Assembly: GCF_019397265.1 (NCBI RefSeq)
Contig: NZ_CP068985.1
Location: forward strand, 2,336,501-2,400,500
Direction of reading: 5' to 3'
Length of the DNA stretch: 64,000 nt
Source: Nonomuraea coxensis DSM 45129
Lineage (GTDB): Bacteria > Actinomycetota > Actinomycetes > Streptosporangiales > Streptosporangiaceae
Shown: positions 8,817-16,440 of the stretch, in pieces
Layout: the number at the start of each line of letters is the position of its first letter
Numbering within the stretch: the stretch's first letter is position 1
Position numbers and translations under genes: made by a program
Notes under the pieces: model-generated
The model's database searches: none
The model's input: the letters and a program-made list of their open reading frames with translations, nothing else
Told to the model about the DNA's origin: nothing

Positions 8817-10954
8817 AGCCAGGTCCGGGGGCGCACGGCGTTGGCCTGGTCGATGAGGGCGTGCCGCTCCTGGCGGCTGGGCGCGGCCACGGCCAGCCGC
8901 CGGTAGATCGACTCCAGCCGCCTGCGCAGCCCGGACTCGGTGAACGCGGCCTCCGCCAGCCGCAGGCCCGGCGGCGGCGCGTTGGACGCCAGCCAGGCCA
9001 GGCCGCCGTGCAGCAGCTCGGCGGTGAGCAGGTCGCGGCGGCGCCCGTCGAGGTCGGTGAGGCGCGTCAGCCGGTCGGCCGCGGTGACCAGCTCGCCAGG
9101 GACGATCGCGGCCGGGTCAGGCCGGCGCGCCGCCGAGACGGCCAGCGCCACCTGCGCCGCGACCCGGTAGCTCGACGTGGCCGGCACCTCGTCCAGCGCG
9201 CTCAGCCGGCCCGTCCTCGCCAGGCCGAACGCGGCGCTCACGTAGGCGTGGTCGGTGCGCCAGACGGTGTCGTACCAGGGGGCGGCGTGCCTGCCCGCGC
9301 ACTCCAGCGCGAACGCGAGCGCCAGCTTGGGCGCCGGCTCGCCCGGCAGCAGCGACAGGCACGTGTCGAACGCCGACGCGGCCGTGTCGGGCTTCCCCGT
9401 CGCCAGGGCCAGCACGCCGCGGAACCAGGTGACCCGCCAGTCGCCGGGCAGCTCGGCCGCGAGCTGGTCGAGCACCACCGGCGCCTCGGCGGCGCCCTCC
9501 TCGGCGAGCAGCCTGGCCCGCATCAGCTTGGTCTCGGGCGTGCGCGGCATCGCGGCGAGCTGGTCGACGAGCTCCCTGCCGTCGAGGCCGAGCAGCCCGG
9601 CCAGCGCGCCGGCCGCCGGGTCCGCCGGGTCCGCCAGCGGCACCGGCAGCTCGGCGGCGACGGCCACCGGGTCGAGCGGCGCCAGCACCGCCCCGCCGCC
9701 CTCCGCCAGCGCCGTGCCCACCGCACCCCGCTCCGGCCCGAACAGCGTCGAGGGATGCGGGTACGGCACCCCGTCCTCCTGCGCGCACACCTCGCGCAGC
9801 ACCCCGACGAGCTGCTCCTCCATCTCCCAGGCGCTCTGGAACCGGTCGGCCGGGTCGTCGGCGGTGGCCCGGCGCAGCAGCCGGGTGAACGACGGGTGCC
9901 CGCAGTCCTGCGGCAGCGGCGCGGCCTTGCCGTTCTGCACCGGGCTGAACCCGGGGACCGCCAGCACGGCGAGGGTCCGCGCCACCGTGTAGAGGTCGGA
10001 GGCCACCGACGCGGCGTGCGTCTCCAGCTCGGGGGCGTGGTAGCCGGCCGTGGCCCACGAGGTGCCCGGCGGGGAGCCGATGGGCTGCACCGCGCCGAGG
10101 TCGATGAGCTTGAGCTGGCGGCCGACCCGGATCACGTTCGCCGGCTTGAGGTCGCAGTAGACCATGCCGTTCTCGTGCAGGTAGCCGAAGGCGTGCAGGA
10201 TCTCCCTGCCGTACATGAGGACCTCGCGCAGCGGCAGCGGGCCCTGGCGGCGCAGCTCGTGCAGCGACTGGCCGCCGACGTACTCCATGACGATGTAGCC
10301 GAGCCCGGCCGAGCGCTGGAAGTTGAAGATCTTGACGATGTTGGGGTGGTCGACCGTGGTGAGGAAGCGCCGCTCGGCCTCGGCGGCGGCCAGCGCCTCG
10401 GCGTCGTTGGTGTTGAGCAGGCCCTTGAGCACCACCCAGCGGCCGTCCAGGTTCTCGTCGGAGGCCAGGTAGATCCAGCCGAGGCCGCCGTGCGCCAGGC
10501 AGCCCAGCACCCGGTACTGGCCCGCCACCAGGTCGTCCTTGCCCAGCTTCGGCGCGAACGAGTACGGCGTGCGGCAGTGCGGGCAGAACCCGTCGGTCAG
10601 TCCGGGACGCCCGCTCCTGGAGCGGCCGACGGGCTTGCCGCAGTCGGGGTTGGCGCAGTGGCGCTTCTCCTCCGGCACCTCCGGGTCGGCCATGACGGCG
10701 GCGGCCGGATCGCGGTACGGCACCGACGGCAGGTCGGCCAGCGTGGCCAGCACCCCCGCCCGCGACCGCCCGCTGCTGGCCGGCCCCGACACGGAGCGGC
10801 TCACCGGGTTGGTGACGGGGGAGGAGGGCTGGGTGGGCGGCGAGAGGGAGACCGAGGAAGGGGCGGGGGGCGCGGCGCTCGCCGCGTTGCCGCACAGGTC
10901 GCAGTAGCCCTCTTCGATGGTCCCGGTGCAGCCGGGCTGCACGCAGCGGGTCAT
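8813..10954 (-). CDS. pknG: PknG-type Ser/Thr protein kinase
   Basis: The 713-residue protein has the PknG order. An extra N-terminal zinc ribbon (C4, C9, C18, C21) and a disordered linker come first. A rubredoxin-like domain follows (C100, C105, C124, C127). The kinase domain at ~145-395 has K177, catalytic D268 in YCDLKPAN, and DLG (D285) replacing DFG, as in mycobacterial PknG. The rest is a long TPR-like helical C-terminus. PknG is a soluble kinase that controls glutamate/2-oxoglutarate metabolism through an FHA protein. It heads the chain PP2C-VWA-FHA-GlnX-GlnH, every junction of which overlaps. A GGAGG lies eight bases before its ATG. Its original link to the upstream coiled-coil gene is broken by an IS605-type insertion. 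Confidence 0.93.
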   Translation of the reverse strand: MTRCVQPGCTGTIEEGYCDLCGNAASAAPPAPSSVSLSPPTQPSSPVTNPVSRSVSGPASSGRSRAGVLATLADLPSVPYRDPAAAVMADPEVPEEKRHCANPDCGKPVGRSRSGRPGLTDGFCPHCRTPYSFAPKLGKDDLVAGQYRVLGCLAHGGLGWIYLASDENLDGRWVVLKGLLNTNDAEALAAAEAERRFLTTVDHPNIVKIFNFQRSAGLGYIVMEYVGGQSLHELRRQGPLPLREVLMYGREILHAFGYLHENGMVYCDLKPANVIRVGRQLKLIDLGAVQPIGSPPGTSWATAGYHAPELETHAASVASDLYTVARTLAVLAVPGFSPVQNGKAAPLPQDCGHPSFTRLLRRATADDPADRFQSAWEMEEQLVGVLREVCAQEDGVPYPHPSTLFGPERGAVGTALAEGGGAVLAPLDPVAVAAELPVPLADPADPAAGALAGLLGLDGRELVDQLAAMPRTPETKLMRARLLAEEGAAEAPVVLDQLAAELPGDWRVTWFRGVLALATGKPDTAASAFDTCLSLLPGEPAPKLALAFALECAGRHAAPWYDTVWRTDHAYVSAAFGLARTGRLSALDEVPATSSYRVAAQVALAVSAARRPDPAAIVPGELVTAADRLTRLTDLDGRRRDLLTAELLHGGLAWLASNAPPPGLRLAEAAFTESGLRRRLESIYRRLAVAAPSRQERHALIDQANAVRPRTWL

Positions 10955-10969
10955 CAGATACCTCCGAGG

Positions 10970-12344
10970 AAACCCCCGCCTTCAGGCGGGGGAGGAATCG
11001 GACTCCTGCGAAGCCGGGCAGGAGCAGGCGATACGCCGCCAGGCGGACCGCCGTTGTCTTCTGGGATCGGCCGGTGCGCGGGTGATCTCGCACCTAGGAT
11101 CGAGGAATGGCGCAGCTGGTGAAGCGGGCCTACAAGTACCGCTTCCATCCGACCCCCGAACAGGCCGAAGAGCTTGTCCGGACGTTCGGCTGCGTGCGCC
11201 TGGTCTACAACAAGGCATTGGAAGAGCGGACCCGCGCCTACAAGCTGGAAGGCCGCGGCGTCTCCTACACCGAGTCGTCCGCGACGCTGACCGCGTGGAA
11301 GAAGACACCCGAGCTGGCGTTCTTGAACGAGGTGTCGTCGGTGCCGTTGCAGCAGACGCTGCGGCATCTGCAGGCGGCGTTCGCGAACTTCTTCGCCAAA
11401 CGGGCCAAGCACCCGACGTTCAAGAGCAAGAAGAGGTCGCGGGCGTCGGCCGAGTACACCCGCTCGGCGTTCCGCTGGCGCGACGGCCGGCTCACCCTGG
11501 CCAAGATGGACACGCCGCTGAACATCGTGTGGTCGCGTCCGCTGCCCGAGGGGGCCGAGCCGTCCACGGTCACCGTGTCCATGGACTCGGCCGGGCGGTG
11601 GTTCGTGTCCCTGCTGGTGCAGGAGACGATCGTGCCCTTGTCGCCGGTCGAGCGGTCGACCGGCGTGGACGCCGGTCTCACGGCCCTGCTCACGTTGTCG
11701 TGCGGCGAGCAGATCGCCAACCCGCGTCACGAGCGTCGCGAACGGCGCAGACTGGCCAAAGCACAGCGGGCCCTGGCCCGCAAACAGAAAGGATCGAACA
11801 ACCGGGCCAAGGCCCGGCTGCGCGTGGCGAAGATTTATGCCCGGATCGCCGATCGCAGGCGCGACTACCTGCACAAGGTCACCACCCGGCTGGTACGCGA
11901 GAATCAAGTGATCGCCGTGGAGGACCTGGCCGTCCGCAACCTGGCCCAGAACCATGCGCTCGCCCGCGCCATCTCCGATGCCGGTTGGCGGGAGCTGCGG
12001 CGCATGCTGGAGTACAAGACGGACTGGTACGGTCGCACCCTGGTCGTGGTGGACCGGTTCTTTCCCTCCTCCAAGTTGTGCTCGGTCTGCGGGGCCCTGC
12101 GGGAGGAGATGCCGTTGAGCGTCCGCGAGTGGACCTGTGCCTGCGGTGCGATCCATGATCGGGAGGTGAACGCGGCGCGGAACATGCTGCTCGCCGCCGG
12201 GCCGGCGGAGAGCTGAAACGCCTGTGGAGCTGGTGTAAGACCTCAAACGGGAGTCCTCCTCTCGGGCGGGCGATCGGCGATGAAGCAGGAAGACCGACCG
12301 GCGACGGTCGGAATCCCTCTCGTTTACGAGGGGGAGGATGTCAA
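10970..12344 (+). mobile_element. IS605/IS1341-type element with tnpB only
   Basis: The element carries a single tnpB gene and no Y1 transposase, so it depends on a partner to move. Its left end has a perfect hairpin (CCCCCGCC 10973-10980, GGCGGGGG 10985-10992) and a second one (CTCCTGC 11003-11009, GCAGGAG 11018-11024). Its right end has CCGACC/GGTCGG (12294-12299, 12306-12311) and an imperfect stem at 12315-12332, ending in TCAA at 12341-12344. No target duplication is expected for this family and none is seen. It sits antisense to the PknG operon, exactly between the coiled-coil gene and pknG. End positions are accurate to a few bases only, particularly on the left. Confidence 0.85.
11107..12216 (+). 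CDS. tnpB: TnpB RNA-guided nuclease of an IS605-family element
   Basis: The 369-residue protein is a full-length TnpB, the transposon-encoded ancestor of Cas12 that uses a guide RNA from the element's right end to cut target DNA. The RuvC triad looks intact: D188 in GVDAGL, E272 in VEDL and D351 in HDREVNAARN. The zinc finger inserted in RuvC has C325, C328, C344 and C346. The N-terminal helix-turn-helix and wedge region (KRAYKYRFHPT...) is present. No frameshift or stop interrupts it, so it may be active. It reads opposite to the surrounding operon. Confidence 0.93.
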   Translation: MAQLVKRAYKYRFHPTPEQAEELVRTFGCVRLVYNKALEERTRAYKLEGRGVSYTESSATLTAWKKTPELAFLNEVSSVPLQQTLRHLQAAFANFFAKRAKHPTFKSKKRSRASAEYTRSAFRWRDGRLTLAKMDTPLNIVWSRPLPEGAEPSTVTVSMDSAGRWFVSLLVQETIVPLSPVERSTGVDAGLTALLTLSCGEQIANPRHERRERRRLAKAQRALARKQKGSNNRAKARLRVAKIYARIADRRRDYLHKVTTRLVRENQVIAVEDLAVRNLAQNHALARAISDAGWRELRRMLEYKTDWYGRTLVVVDRFFPSSKLCSVCGALREEMPLSVREWTCACGAIHDREVNAARNMLLAAGPAES

Positions 12345-12364
12345 GCCTCACCTCCGTGGATGGC
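12150..12364 (+). ncRNA. Candidate omega RNA with guide from the right flank
   Basis: In TnpB elements, the guide RNA spans the 3' end of tnpB and the right end of the element, and its last ~20 bases are copied from flanking host DNA. Here the structured part would be about 12150-12344, including the CCGACC/GGTCGG hairpin. The guide would be GCCTCACCTCCGTGGATGGC at 12345-12364, which is the 3' end of the coiled-coil gene on its antisense strand. The 5' boundary is a guess. No promoter was identified. This is family knowledge applied to position. Confidence 0.5.
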
Positions 12365-13528
12365 GCGCTGGTAGGTCTCGACGGCCGCCGCCGCGGCGGT
12401 CAGGTCACAGGGGGCGCTCCAGAGCAGGGCGCGGGCCCGTTCGAACAGCTCGCCGGTGGCCGGGTCCTCCGCCAGGCCCTTGCGCACCGCCATCACCTGG
12501 CAGGCGCCGAGCCGGCCGCGCAGCTCGTCGCGCCGGCCGACCAGGCCGTACAGCGCCTTGGCGGTGGCCTGGGCCTGCTGGGCCGCGCCGCGGGCGTCGT
12601 CCTCCAGCCCGGCCAGCCGCTTGGCGCGCAGCACCCACGGGTCGGCCGAGACGTCGAGCGCGTCCAGCGCGCCGGCCAGGGCGTCCACGCGGCTGCGCGG
12701 CTGCGCCTGGGGAGGCAGCGCGATCTTGACGACGACCGCGCCGTGGGCCAGCCTCGCCTCGCTCTCGGCGGCCCTCACCCGGTCGAGCGCCGCCACCAGG
12801 TTCTCGCGGCGGCGGGCGTACTCCTGCTTGACCGTGACGGCCAGCTCCAGCTCGGCGACGGTGGTGGCGAGCAGCCGGGAGACCCGGTCGAGGCTGGGCT
12901 CGACGGGGGCGCCCAGCGGGTCCTCGACCGTGTCGGCGCGCAGCCGCCCGAGCTCGGCGTCCGTCTGGTCCAGCCCCGGCGCGTCCTCGCCGAGCTCCGC
13001 CTCCAGCGCGCGGACGCGGCGCAGGGCGGCGTCGGCGGCGTCGAGGCGGGGCAGCAGGTCGTTCCAGCGGGCGTCGATGTCGGTGAGGGCCGAGGTGACC
13101 TCGCGGAAGGCGGCGTCCATGCGGGTCACGGCCTGGTCGAGGGTCAGCCGTTCGTCCGCCTGCGGCAGCAGGGAGCGCTGCTCGACCGGCTTGGCCGCGG
13201 CCCGCAGCACCACCGACGGCCCGGCGAGCAGCCCGGTGAGCTGTTCGAGCTGGTCGGAGCCGAGCCGGCCGCGGGAGTCCTTGATCTGCTCCGCGTCGCG
13301 CAGCACGGCGCGGTAGGCGTCGTTCAGCCCCCAGAGCCTGGCCAGCGCCTCCTGGACGCCCGTCCAGCGGCGGGCGGTCGCCCCCCGTAAGGACGCGCCC
13401 TTGAGCAACTGGTAGGTGGTGTGGGATTCGAGGTCGAGCAGGTCGCCGGAGATTCGGTCGCGTTCGTCGGCGCGGGCGCGCAGCGCGTGCTCGACGCCTT
13501 CCCTGCTCATAGGTGGTCCCAGGCTCAT
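12341..13528 (-). CDS. Coiled-coil protein leading the PknG operon, 3' end altered by the IS
   Basis: The 395-residue product is soluble, highly charged and almost entirely helical, with long heptad-like Leu/Ala stretches. It has no enzymatic motif and I do not recognise a named domain. It lies first in the same direction as pknG, so it probably belongs to the same kinase system, perhaps as scaffold or substrate. ATG at 13528 was preferred because GGGGAG lies four bases upstream; ATG at 13510 is possible. Its stop codon (TGA, 12341-12343) belongs to the inserted element's TCAA end. Joining the sequences on either side of the element would add about five codons and end in TGATG, overlapping the pknG start. 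So the native C-terminus is slightly altered and translational coupling is lost. Confidence 0.75.
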   Translation of the reverse strand: MSLGPPMSREGVEHALRARADERDRISGDLLDLESHTTYQLLKGASLRGATARRWTGVQEALARLWGLNDAYRAVLRDAEQIKDSRGRLGSDQLEQLTGLLAGPSVVLRAAAKPVEQRSLLPQADERLTLDQAVTRMDAAFREVTSALTDIDARWNDLLPRLDAADAALRRVRALEAELGEDAPGLDQTDAELGRLRADTVEDPLGAPVEPSLDRVSRLLATTVAELELAVTVKQEYARRRENLVAALDRVRAAESEARLAHGAVVVKIALPPQAQPRSRVDALAGALDALDVSADPWVLRAKRLAGLEDDARGAAQQAQATAKALYGLVGRRDELRGRLGACQVMAVRKGLAEDPATGELFERARALLWSAPCDLTAAAAAVETYQRAIHGGEA

Positions 13529-13695
13529 CACGCTCCCCGGCGAAACAGCCCTGTTGCCCCGTTTATACCGGCACAACGGGTTGTCTGACCGCTTTAGTTC
13601 CTTTTGCTGGTAAGGGTCGGGGGGACCCCTGACTTGTCCCTGATTCAACCCTGTCTCGCCTGCAAACGGCTTAACGATCTCTTAGCGTTACGTAC

Positions 13696-13854
13696 ATGGG
13701 ACGCATACTTCTGATCATCGCGGCGGTCGTGGCCGCGCTCGTACTGCTCGGCCCCCTCCTGGGGTTCGCGCTCACGCTCCTCAAGTGGGGGCTCATCATC
13801 GGGGCCGTCGCCTTCGGCGTCCTCGTGCTGTCGAAGTGGGCCAAGAGGACATAG
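13696..13854 (+). CDS. 52-residue membrane protein
   Basis: This short frame encodes MGRILLIIAA..., with two hydrophobic segments (about 4-20 and 30-46) and a basic end (KWAKRT). That is a helical hairpin in the membrane. It sits in the divergent gap opposite the PknG operon leader and only 32 bases before the glycosidase gene. No Shine-Dalgarno site is visible. TAGCGT at 13684-13689 lies close enough to the ATG for a leaderless transcript. The hydrophobic pattern and GC-rich third codon positions support it being real. Its function is unknown. Confidence 0.65.
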   Translation: MGRILLIIAAVVAALVLLGPLLGFALTLLKWGLIIGAVAFGVLVLSKWAKRT

Positions 13855-13886
13855 CTTCTGGGCGCATCCGCAGTCATAGTTGGGTG

Positions 13887-15161
13887 ATGGAGGCGCGGCC
13901 CGCGGTCGACGATGCCGCGCTCGGGCGCGAGGCCATGGCCGTGCTCGACGCGAACTGGACGGGCTCCGGCACCGTGCCCGCCCCAGGGCTCTATCCCCAC
14001 CAGTGGAGCTGGGACTCCGCGTTCGTCGTCATCGGTCTGGCCCGGCGCCGGCCGGACCGGGCCCGCGACGAGCTGCTGAGCCTGCTGCGCGGGCAGTGGG
14101 CGACCGGCATGGTGCCGCACATCGTCTTCCACACCCGCGAGGCGTACTTCCCCGGGCCGTCGCTCTGGCGCTCCCAGGACAACGAGGCCGCCCCGTCCGT
14201 CCTCACCTCCGGGCTCACCGCGCCGCCGCTGCACGGGCTCGCCCTGTGGTGGCTCTACCGGCACACCGGCGACAGCGACTTCGTCAGGGCGGCATACCCG
14301 GCGCTGGTGGCCCAGCACGACTACCTCGCCTCGGCCCGCGACCTCGGCGGCGCCGGGCTCGCCGCCATCGTCCACCCCTGGGAGTCGGGCATGGACGACA
14401 GCCCCGCCTGGGACCAGCCGCTGCACAACCTGCCCGCCATCCACTACGGCTACCGCGGCGTCGAGCTGGCCGAACGCCACCCCGACAGCGACCACGACCG
14501 CTACGTCTGGCTCGCCATGCGCTACCGGGACGCCGGCTACAGCGCCGGCTACCTGCGCGACGAGCACCCCTTCGCGGTCGAGGACCCCATGTTCAACGGC
14601 ATCTGGCTGGCCTCCTGCCAGGCCCTGGCCGAGCTCGCCCCGCTCGCGCACGCCGACCCCGCACCCCACCTCGAACAGGCCGGACGCATCAGGCGCGCCC
14701 TGCTCGACCGGCTCTGGGACGGCGGCTTCTACGCCCGCGACCTGCGGGCCGGACGGCTCATCCCGGTGGCCACCGTGGGCGGGTTCGGACCGCTGCTCGA
14801 CCCCGAACTGCCCGCCGAGCAGGTGCGCGGAGCCGTCGAGCTGCTGGAGTCGGCCAGGTTCATGGGCGCGACCGGCTACCCCGTGCCGAGCTGCGAGATC
14901 CGCGCCGGCCAGTTCGACCGCACCCGCTACTGGCGCGGCCCCTCCTGGGTCAACACCAACTGGCTGCTGCGCAGGGCCGCGGCCGTGCACTCGCTCGACC
15001 ACCTCGCCCAGCAGCTCACCAACGGCACCCTCCGGCTCGTCCGGCAGGCCGGCTTCCGCGAGTGCTTCGACCCCTTCGACGGCAGCGGGCGCGGCTGCCG
15101 CGACTTCTCCTGGAGCGCGGCGCTCACCCTCGACCTGCTCGCCGATACCGTAGAGGCATGA
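13887..15161 (+). CDS. MGH1/GH63-type (alpha/alpha)6-barrel glycoside hydrolase
   Basis: The 424-residue cytoplasmic protein has the family hallmarks: HQWSWDSAFVVIGLA near the N-terminus, SQDNEAAPSVLT, HPWESGMDDSP carrying a likely catalytic acid, and GPSWVNTNWLL. Related enzymes (mannosylglycerate/glucosylglycerate hydrolases of the MGH1 group, GH63 clan) release sugars from small glycosides in the cytoplasm. No signal peptide is present. The frame is open upstream, but ATG at 13887 (or GTG at 13884) begins the conserved region. Its stop overlaps the next start as ATGA. The natural substrate cannot be read from sequence; a compatible-solute glycoside such as glucosylglycerate is a reasonable guess. 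Confidence 0.8.
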   Translation: MEARPAVDDAALGREAMAVLDANWTGSGTVPAPGLYPHQWSWDSAFVVIGLARRRPDRARDELLSLLRGQWATGMVPHIVFHTREAYFPGPSLWRSQDNEAAPSVLTSGLTAPPLHGLALWWLYRHTGDSDFVRAAYPALVAQHDYLASARDLGGAGLAAIVHPWESGMDDSPAWDQPLHNLPAIHYGYRGVELAERHPDSDHDRYVWLAMRYRDAGYSAGYLRDEHPFAVEDPMFNGIWLASCQALAELAPLAHADPAPHLEQAGRIRRALLDRLWDGGFYARDLRAGRLIPVATVGGFGPLLDPELPAEQVRGAVELLESARFMGATGYPVPSCEIRAGQFDRTRYWRGPSWVNTNWLLRRAAAVHSLDHLAQQLTNGTLRLVRQAGFRECFDPFDGSGRGCRDFSWSAALTLDLLADTVEA

Positions 15162-15631
15162 ACATCTTCCGCCGGCTGCCCGCTGACGTGCGCAAATCCC
15201 TCGACCTGCGGCAGGGGGAGCGGGTCCTCACGTTCACCGTCTCCGGCGCGGGTCACGTGATCGCCACGAACCTCGCGCTGCTGCTGCCGGACGGGACGCG
15301 GGTGCCGTACGAGGAGATCGACAAGGCCTATTGGGACGAGCAGGGGCTCATCGTCCTCACGATGGCCGGCGTGCGGCACGCCGAGCCGATCTCCGAGCCG
15401 CGCATGCTGCCCGAGACCATCAGAGAGCGCGTCAACGCCACCATCGTGGTCAACAAGCATGTGAACCTCCCCGGCCGGGGCGGCGTACGGCTCGTCGCCA
15501 GGCGGCCGCCGGGCGGCGAGGTGCTCGGCTGGACCCTCGTCTTCGACGACGGCCTCGACCCCGAGGACCCCGGCCTGCGCGCGCAGGCCGAGCAGGCCCT
15601 TGAGGGTGTGCGGCGCAGCATGGGTGTGTGA
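15158..15631 (+). CDS. Conserved small actinobacterial protein of unknown function
   Basis: This 157-residue soluble protein overlaps the glycosidase gene by four bases (ATGA), so the two are co-translated. It has an alternating beta pattern in the first half (GERVLTFTVSGAG, VIATNLALLLPDG, GLIVLTMAGV). A motif around NKHVNLPGRGGVRLVARR and an acidic helical tail follow. There are no membrane segments, cysteines or nucleotide-binding motifs. I do not recognise the family. Its last codons form one arm of the downstream terminator hairpin. Confidence 0.75.
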   Translation: MNIFRRLPADVRKSLDLRQGERVLTFTVSGAGHVIATNLALLLPDGTRVPYEEIDKAYWDEQGLIVLTMAGVRHAEPISEPRMLPETIRERVNATIVVNKHVNLPGRGGVRLVARRPPGGEVLGWTLVFDDGLDPEDPGLRAQAEQALEGVRRSMGV

Positions 15632-15647
15632 TCCTCCGCACACCCAT
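15620..15647 (+). terminator. Hairpin at the end of the glycosidase operon
   Basis: ATGGGTGTG (15620-15628) pairs perfectly with CACACCCAT (15639-15647) around a ten-base loop. The left arm overlaps the last codons and stop of the preceding gene. It probably serves both that operon and the convergent YtxH-like gene. Confidence 0.65.
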
Positions 15648-15656
15648 GCCCGCCTT

Positions 15657-15989
15657 CTAGTAGGTGATCCCGCTCTCCCGGGATCTGCGCTCCCCGCCGG
15701 TCGCCGTGACGTCCTCCTCCTCGGGCCATCCGGTGGCGCCGTTGTGCTTGTGCTCGTCACCGCCCAGGAAGGGGATCTTCTGCTGCAGCGTGTCGCCCAC
15801 CTTGGTCCTCGCCGCGCCGGCGTACCTGGACGCCTGGGCGCCGACGACGCCCGCGACCTCCTGGACCCGCGGGTTGTCGGCGACACGCTGCGCCGCGCGC
15901 TTGATCTGCTCGTAGCGCTCGCGCCCCGCCCGGCTGCCGAGTACGTAGCCGATGGCCAGTCCCATCGTGAATGTCATCCGATATCGCAT
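15657..15989 (-). CDS. YtxH-like small envelope protein
   Basis: The 110-residue protein opens with a short hydrophobic segment and the signature MGLAIGYVLGSRAGRERYEQI. A helical, Lys/Arg-rich stretch follows, and then a charged, disordered tail. This arrangement is typical of YtxH-like proteins, which are small single-span stress- or envelope-associated proteins. GGAGG lies six bases before the ATG at 15989, which decides the start over the internal ATGs at 15977 and 15965. It is monocistronic and converges on the preceding operon. The molecular function is unknown. Confidence 0.78.
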   Translation of the reverse strand: MRYRMTFTMGLAIGYVLGSRAGRERYEQIKRAAQRVADNPRVQEVAGVVGAQASRYAGAARTKVGDTLQQKIPFLGGDEHKHNGATGWPEEEDVTATGGERRSRESGITY

Positions 15990-16116
15990 ATCGCACCTCC
16001 GCTGACACCGGGCCTACCCCCGTAACGATGCGACACGCACTCCAGGAGTGCGCTAATCTATTCATGCGCACGACGGAGGGGCCCCAAAACCCCGCCGAGC
16101 AGCGCAAACAGATCGA

Positions 16117-16188
16117 TCCCGCGTAGCTCAACGGCAGAGCAGCCGGCTGTTAACCGGCAGGTTATAGGTTCGAGTCCTATCGCGGGAG
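16117..16188 (+). tRNA. tRNA-Asn (GTT)
   Basis: The cloverleaf is complete. The acceptor stem pairs TCCCGCG with CGCGGGA, the D arm contains GTAGCTCAACGGCAGAGC, and the anticodon loop is CTGTTAA with anticodon GTT. The T arm has GGTTCGAGTCC, and the discriminator base is G. The CCA tail is not encoded. An inverted repeat at 16036-16052 and TAATCT at 16054-16059 may be promoter elements. A decayed integrase lies just downstream, the usual sign of a tRNA integration site. Confidence 0.97.
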
Positions 16189-16215
16189 CATCTTCAGAGG
16201 CTTCGGCCTCACAGG

Positions 16216-16252
16216 TCAGGCCCCCTCCTCGGATCGAGGACAGGGGGCCTGA
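16216..16252 (+). terminator. Hairpin downstream of tRNA-Asn
   Basis: TCAGGCCCCCT (16216-16226) and AGGGGGCCTGA (16242-16252) form a perfect 11-bp stem with a 15-base loop, 28 bases after the tRNA. It is followed by a short T-rich stretch (GTCGTTTCC). It fits as the tRNA terminator but could also be left over from an integrated element. Confidence 0.65.
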
Positions 16253-16281
16253 GTCGTTTCCGGGAGCCAACAGGGGAGCCA

Positions 16282-16440
16282 CTACCCGGATCGGTCACCG
16301 TTCCCGAAGACCGCGTCCATGGCTTCGGCACCGTGGACGGTGAACCGGCCTGATCTGGTGCCGGTAGACGGTCCGCGTCGTAGTGGGGGTGGAGTGCCCG
16401 ACCAGACCGGCGGGAGTTCCTCGACCCCGAGGGCCGGCAG
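16282..16440 (-). pseudogene. C-terminal remnant of a tyrosine recombinase (integrase)
   Basis: One minus-strand frame encodes LVGHSTPTTTRTVYRHQIRPV, matching the GHS...VYRHQIRPV end of actinobacterial integrases, including the catalytic-Tyr region. The expected continuation (HGAEAMDAVFGNG) is in a different frame and ends at a TAG at 16282-16284. So the gene is frameshifted, and the core with the catalytic Arg residues is not recognisable further upstream. Its position beside tRNA-Asn suggests an old integrative element that has since decayed or left. Confidence 0.75.

Noticed and set aside
10973..10992. GC-rich hairpin before pknG taken as an intrinsic terminator or riboswitch
   Set aside because: It belongs to the left end of the IS605-type element, which has matching structure and a tnpB gene.
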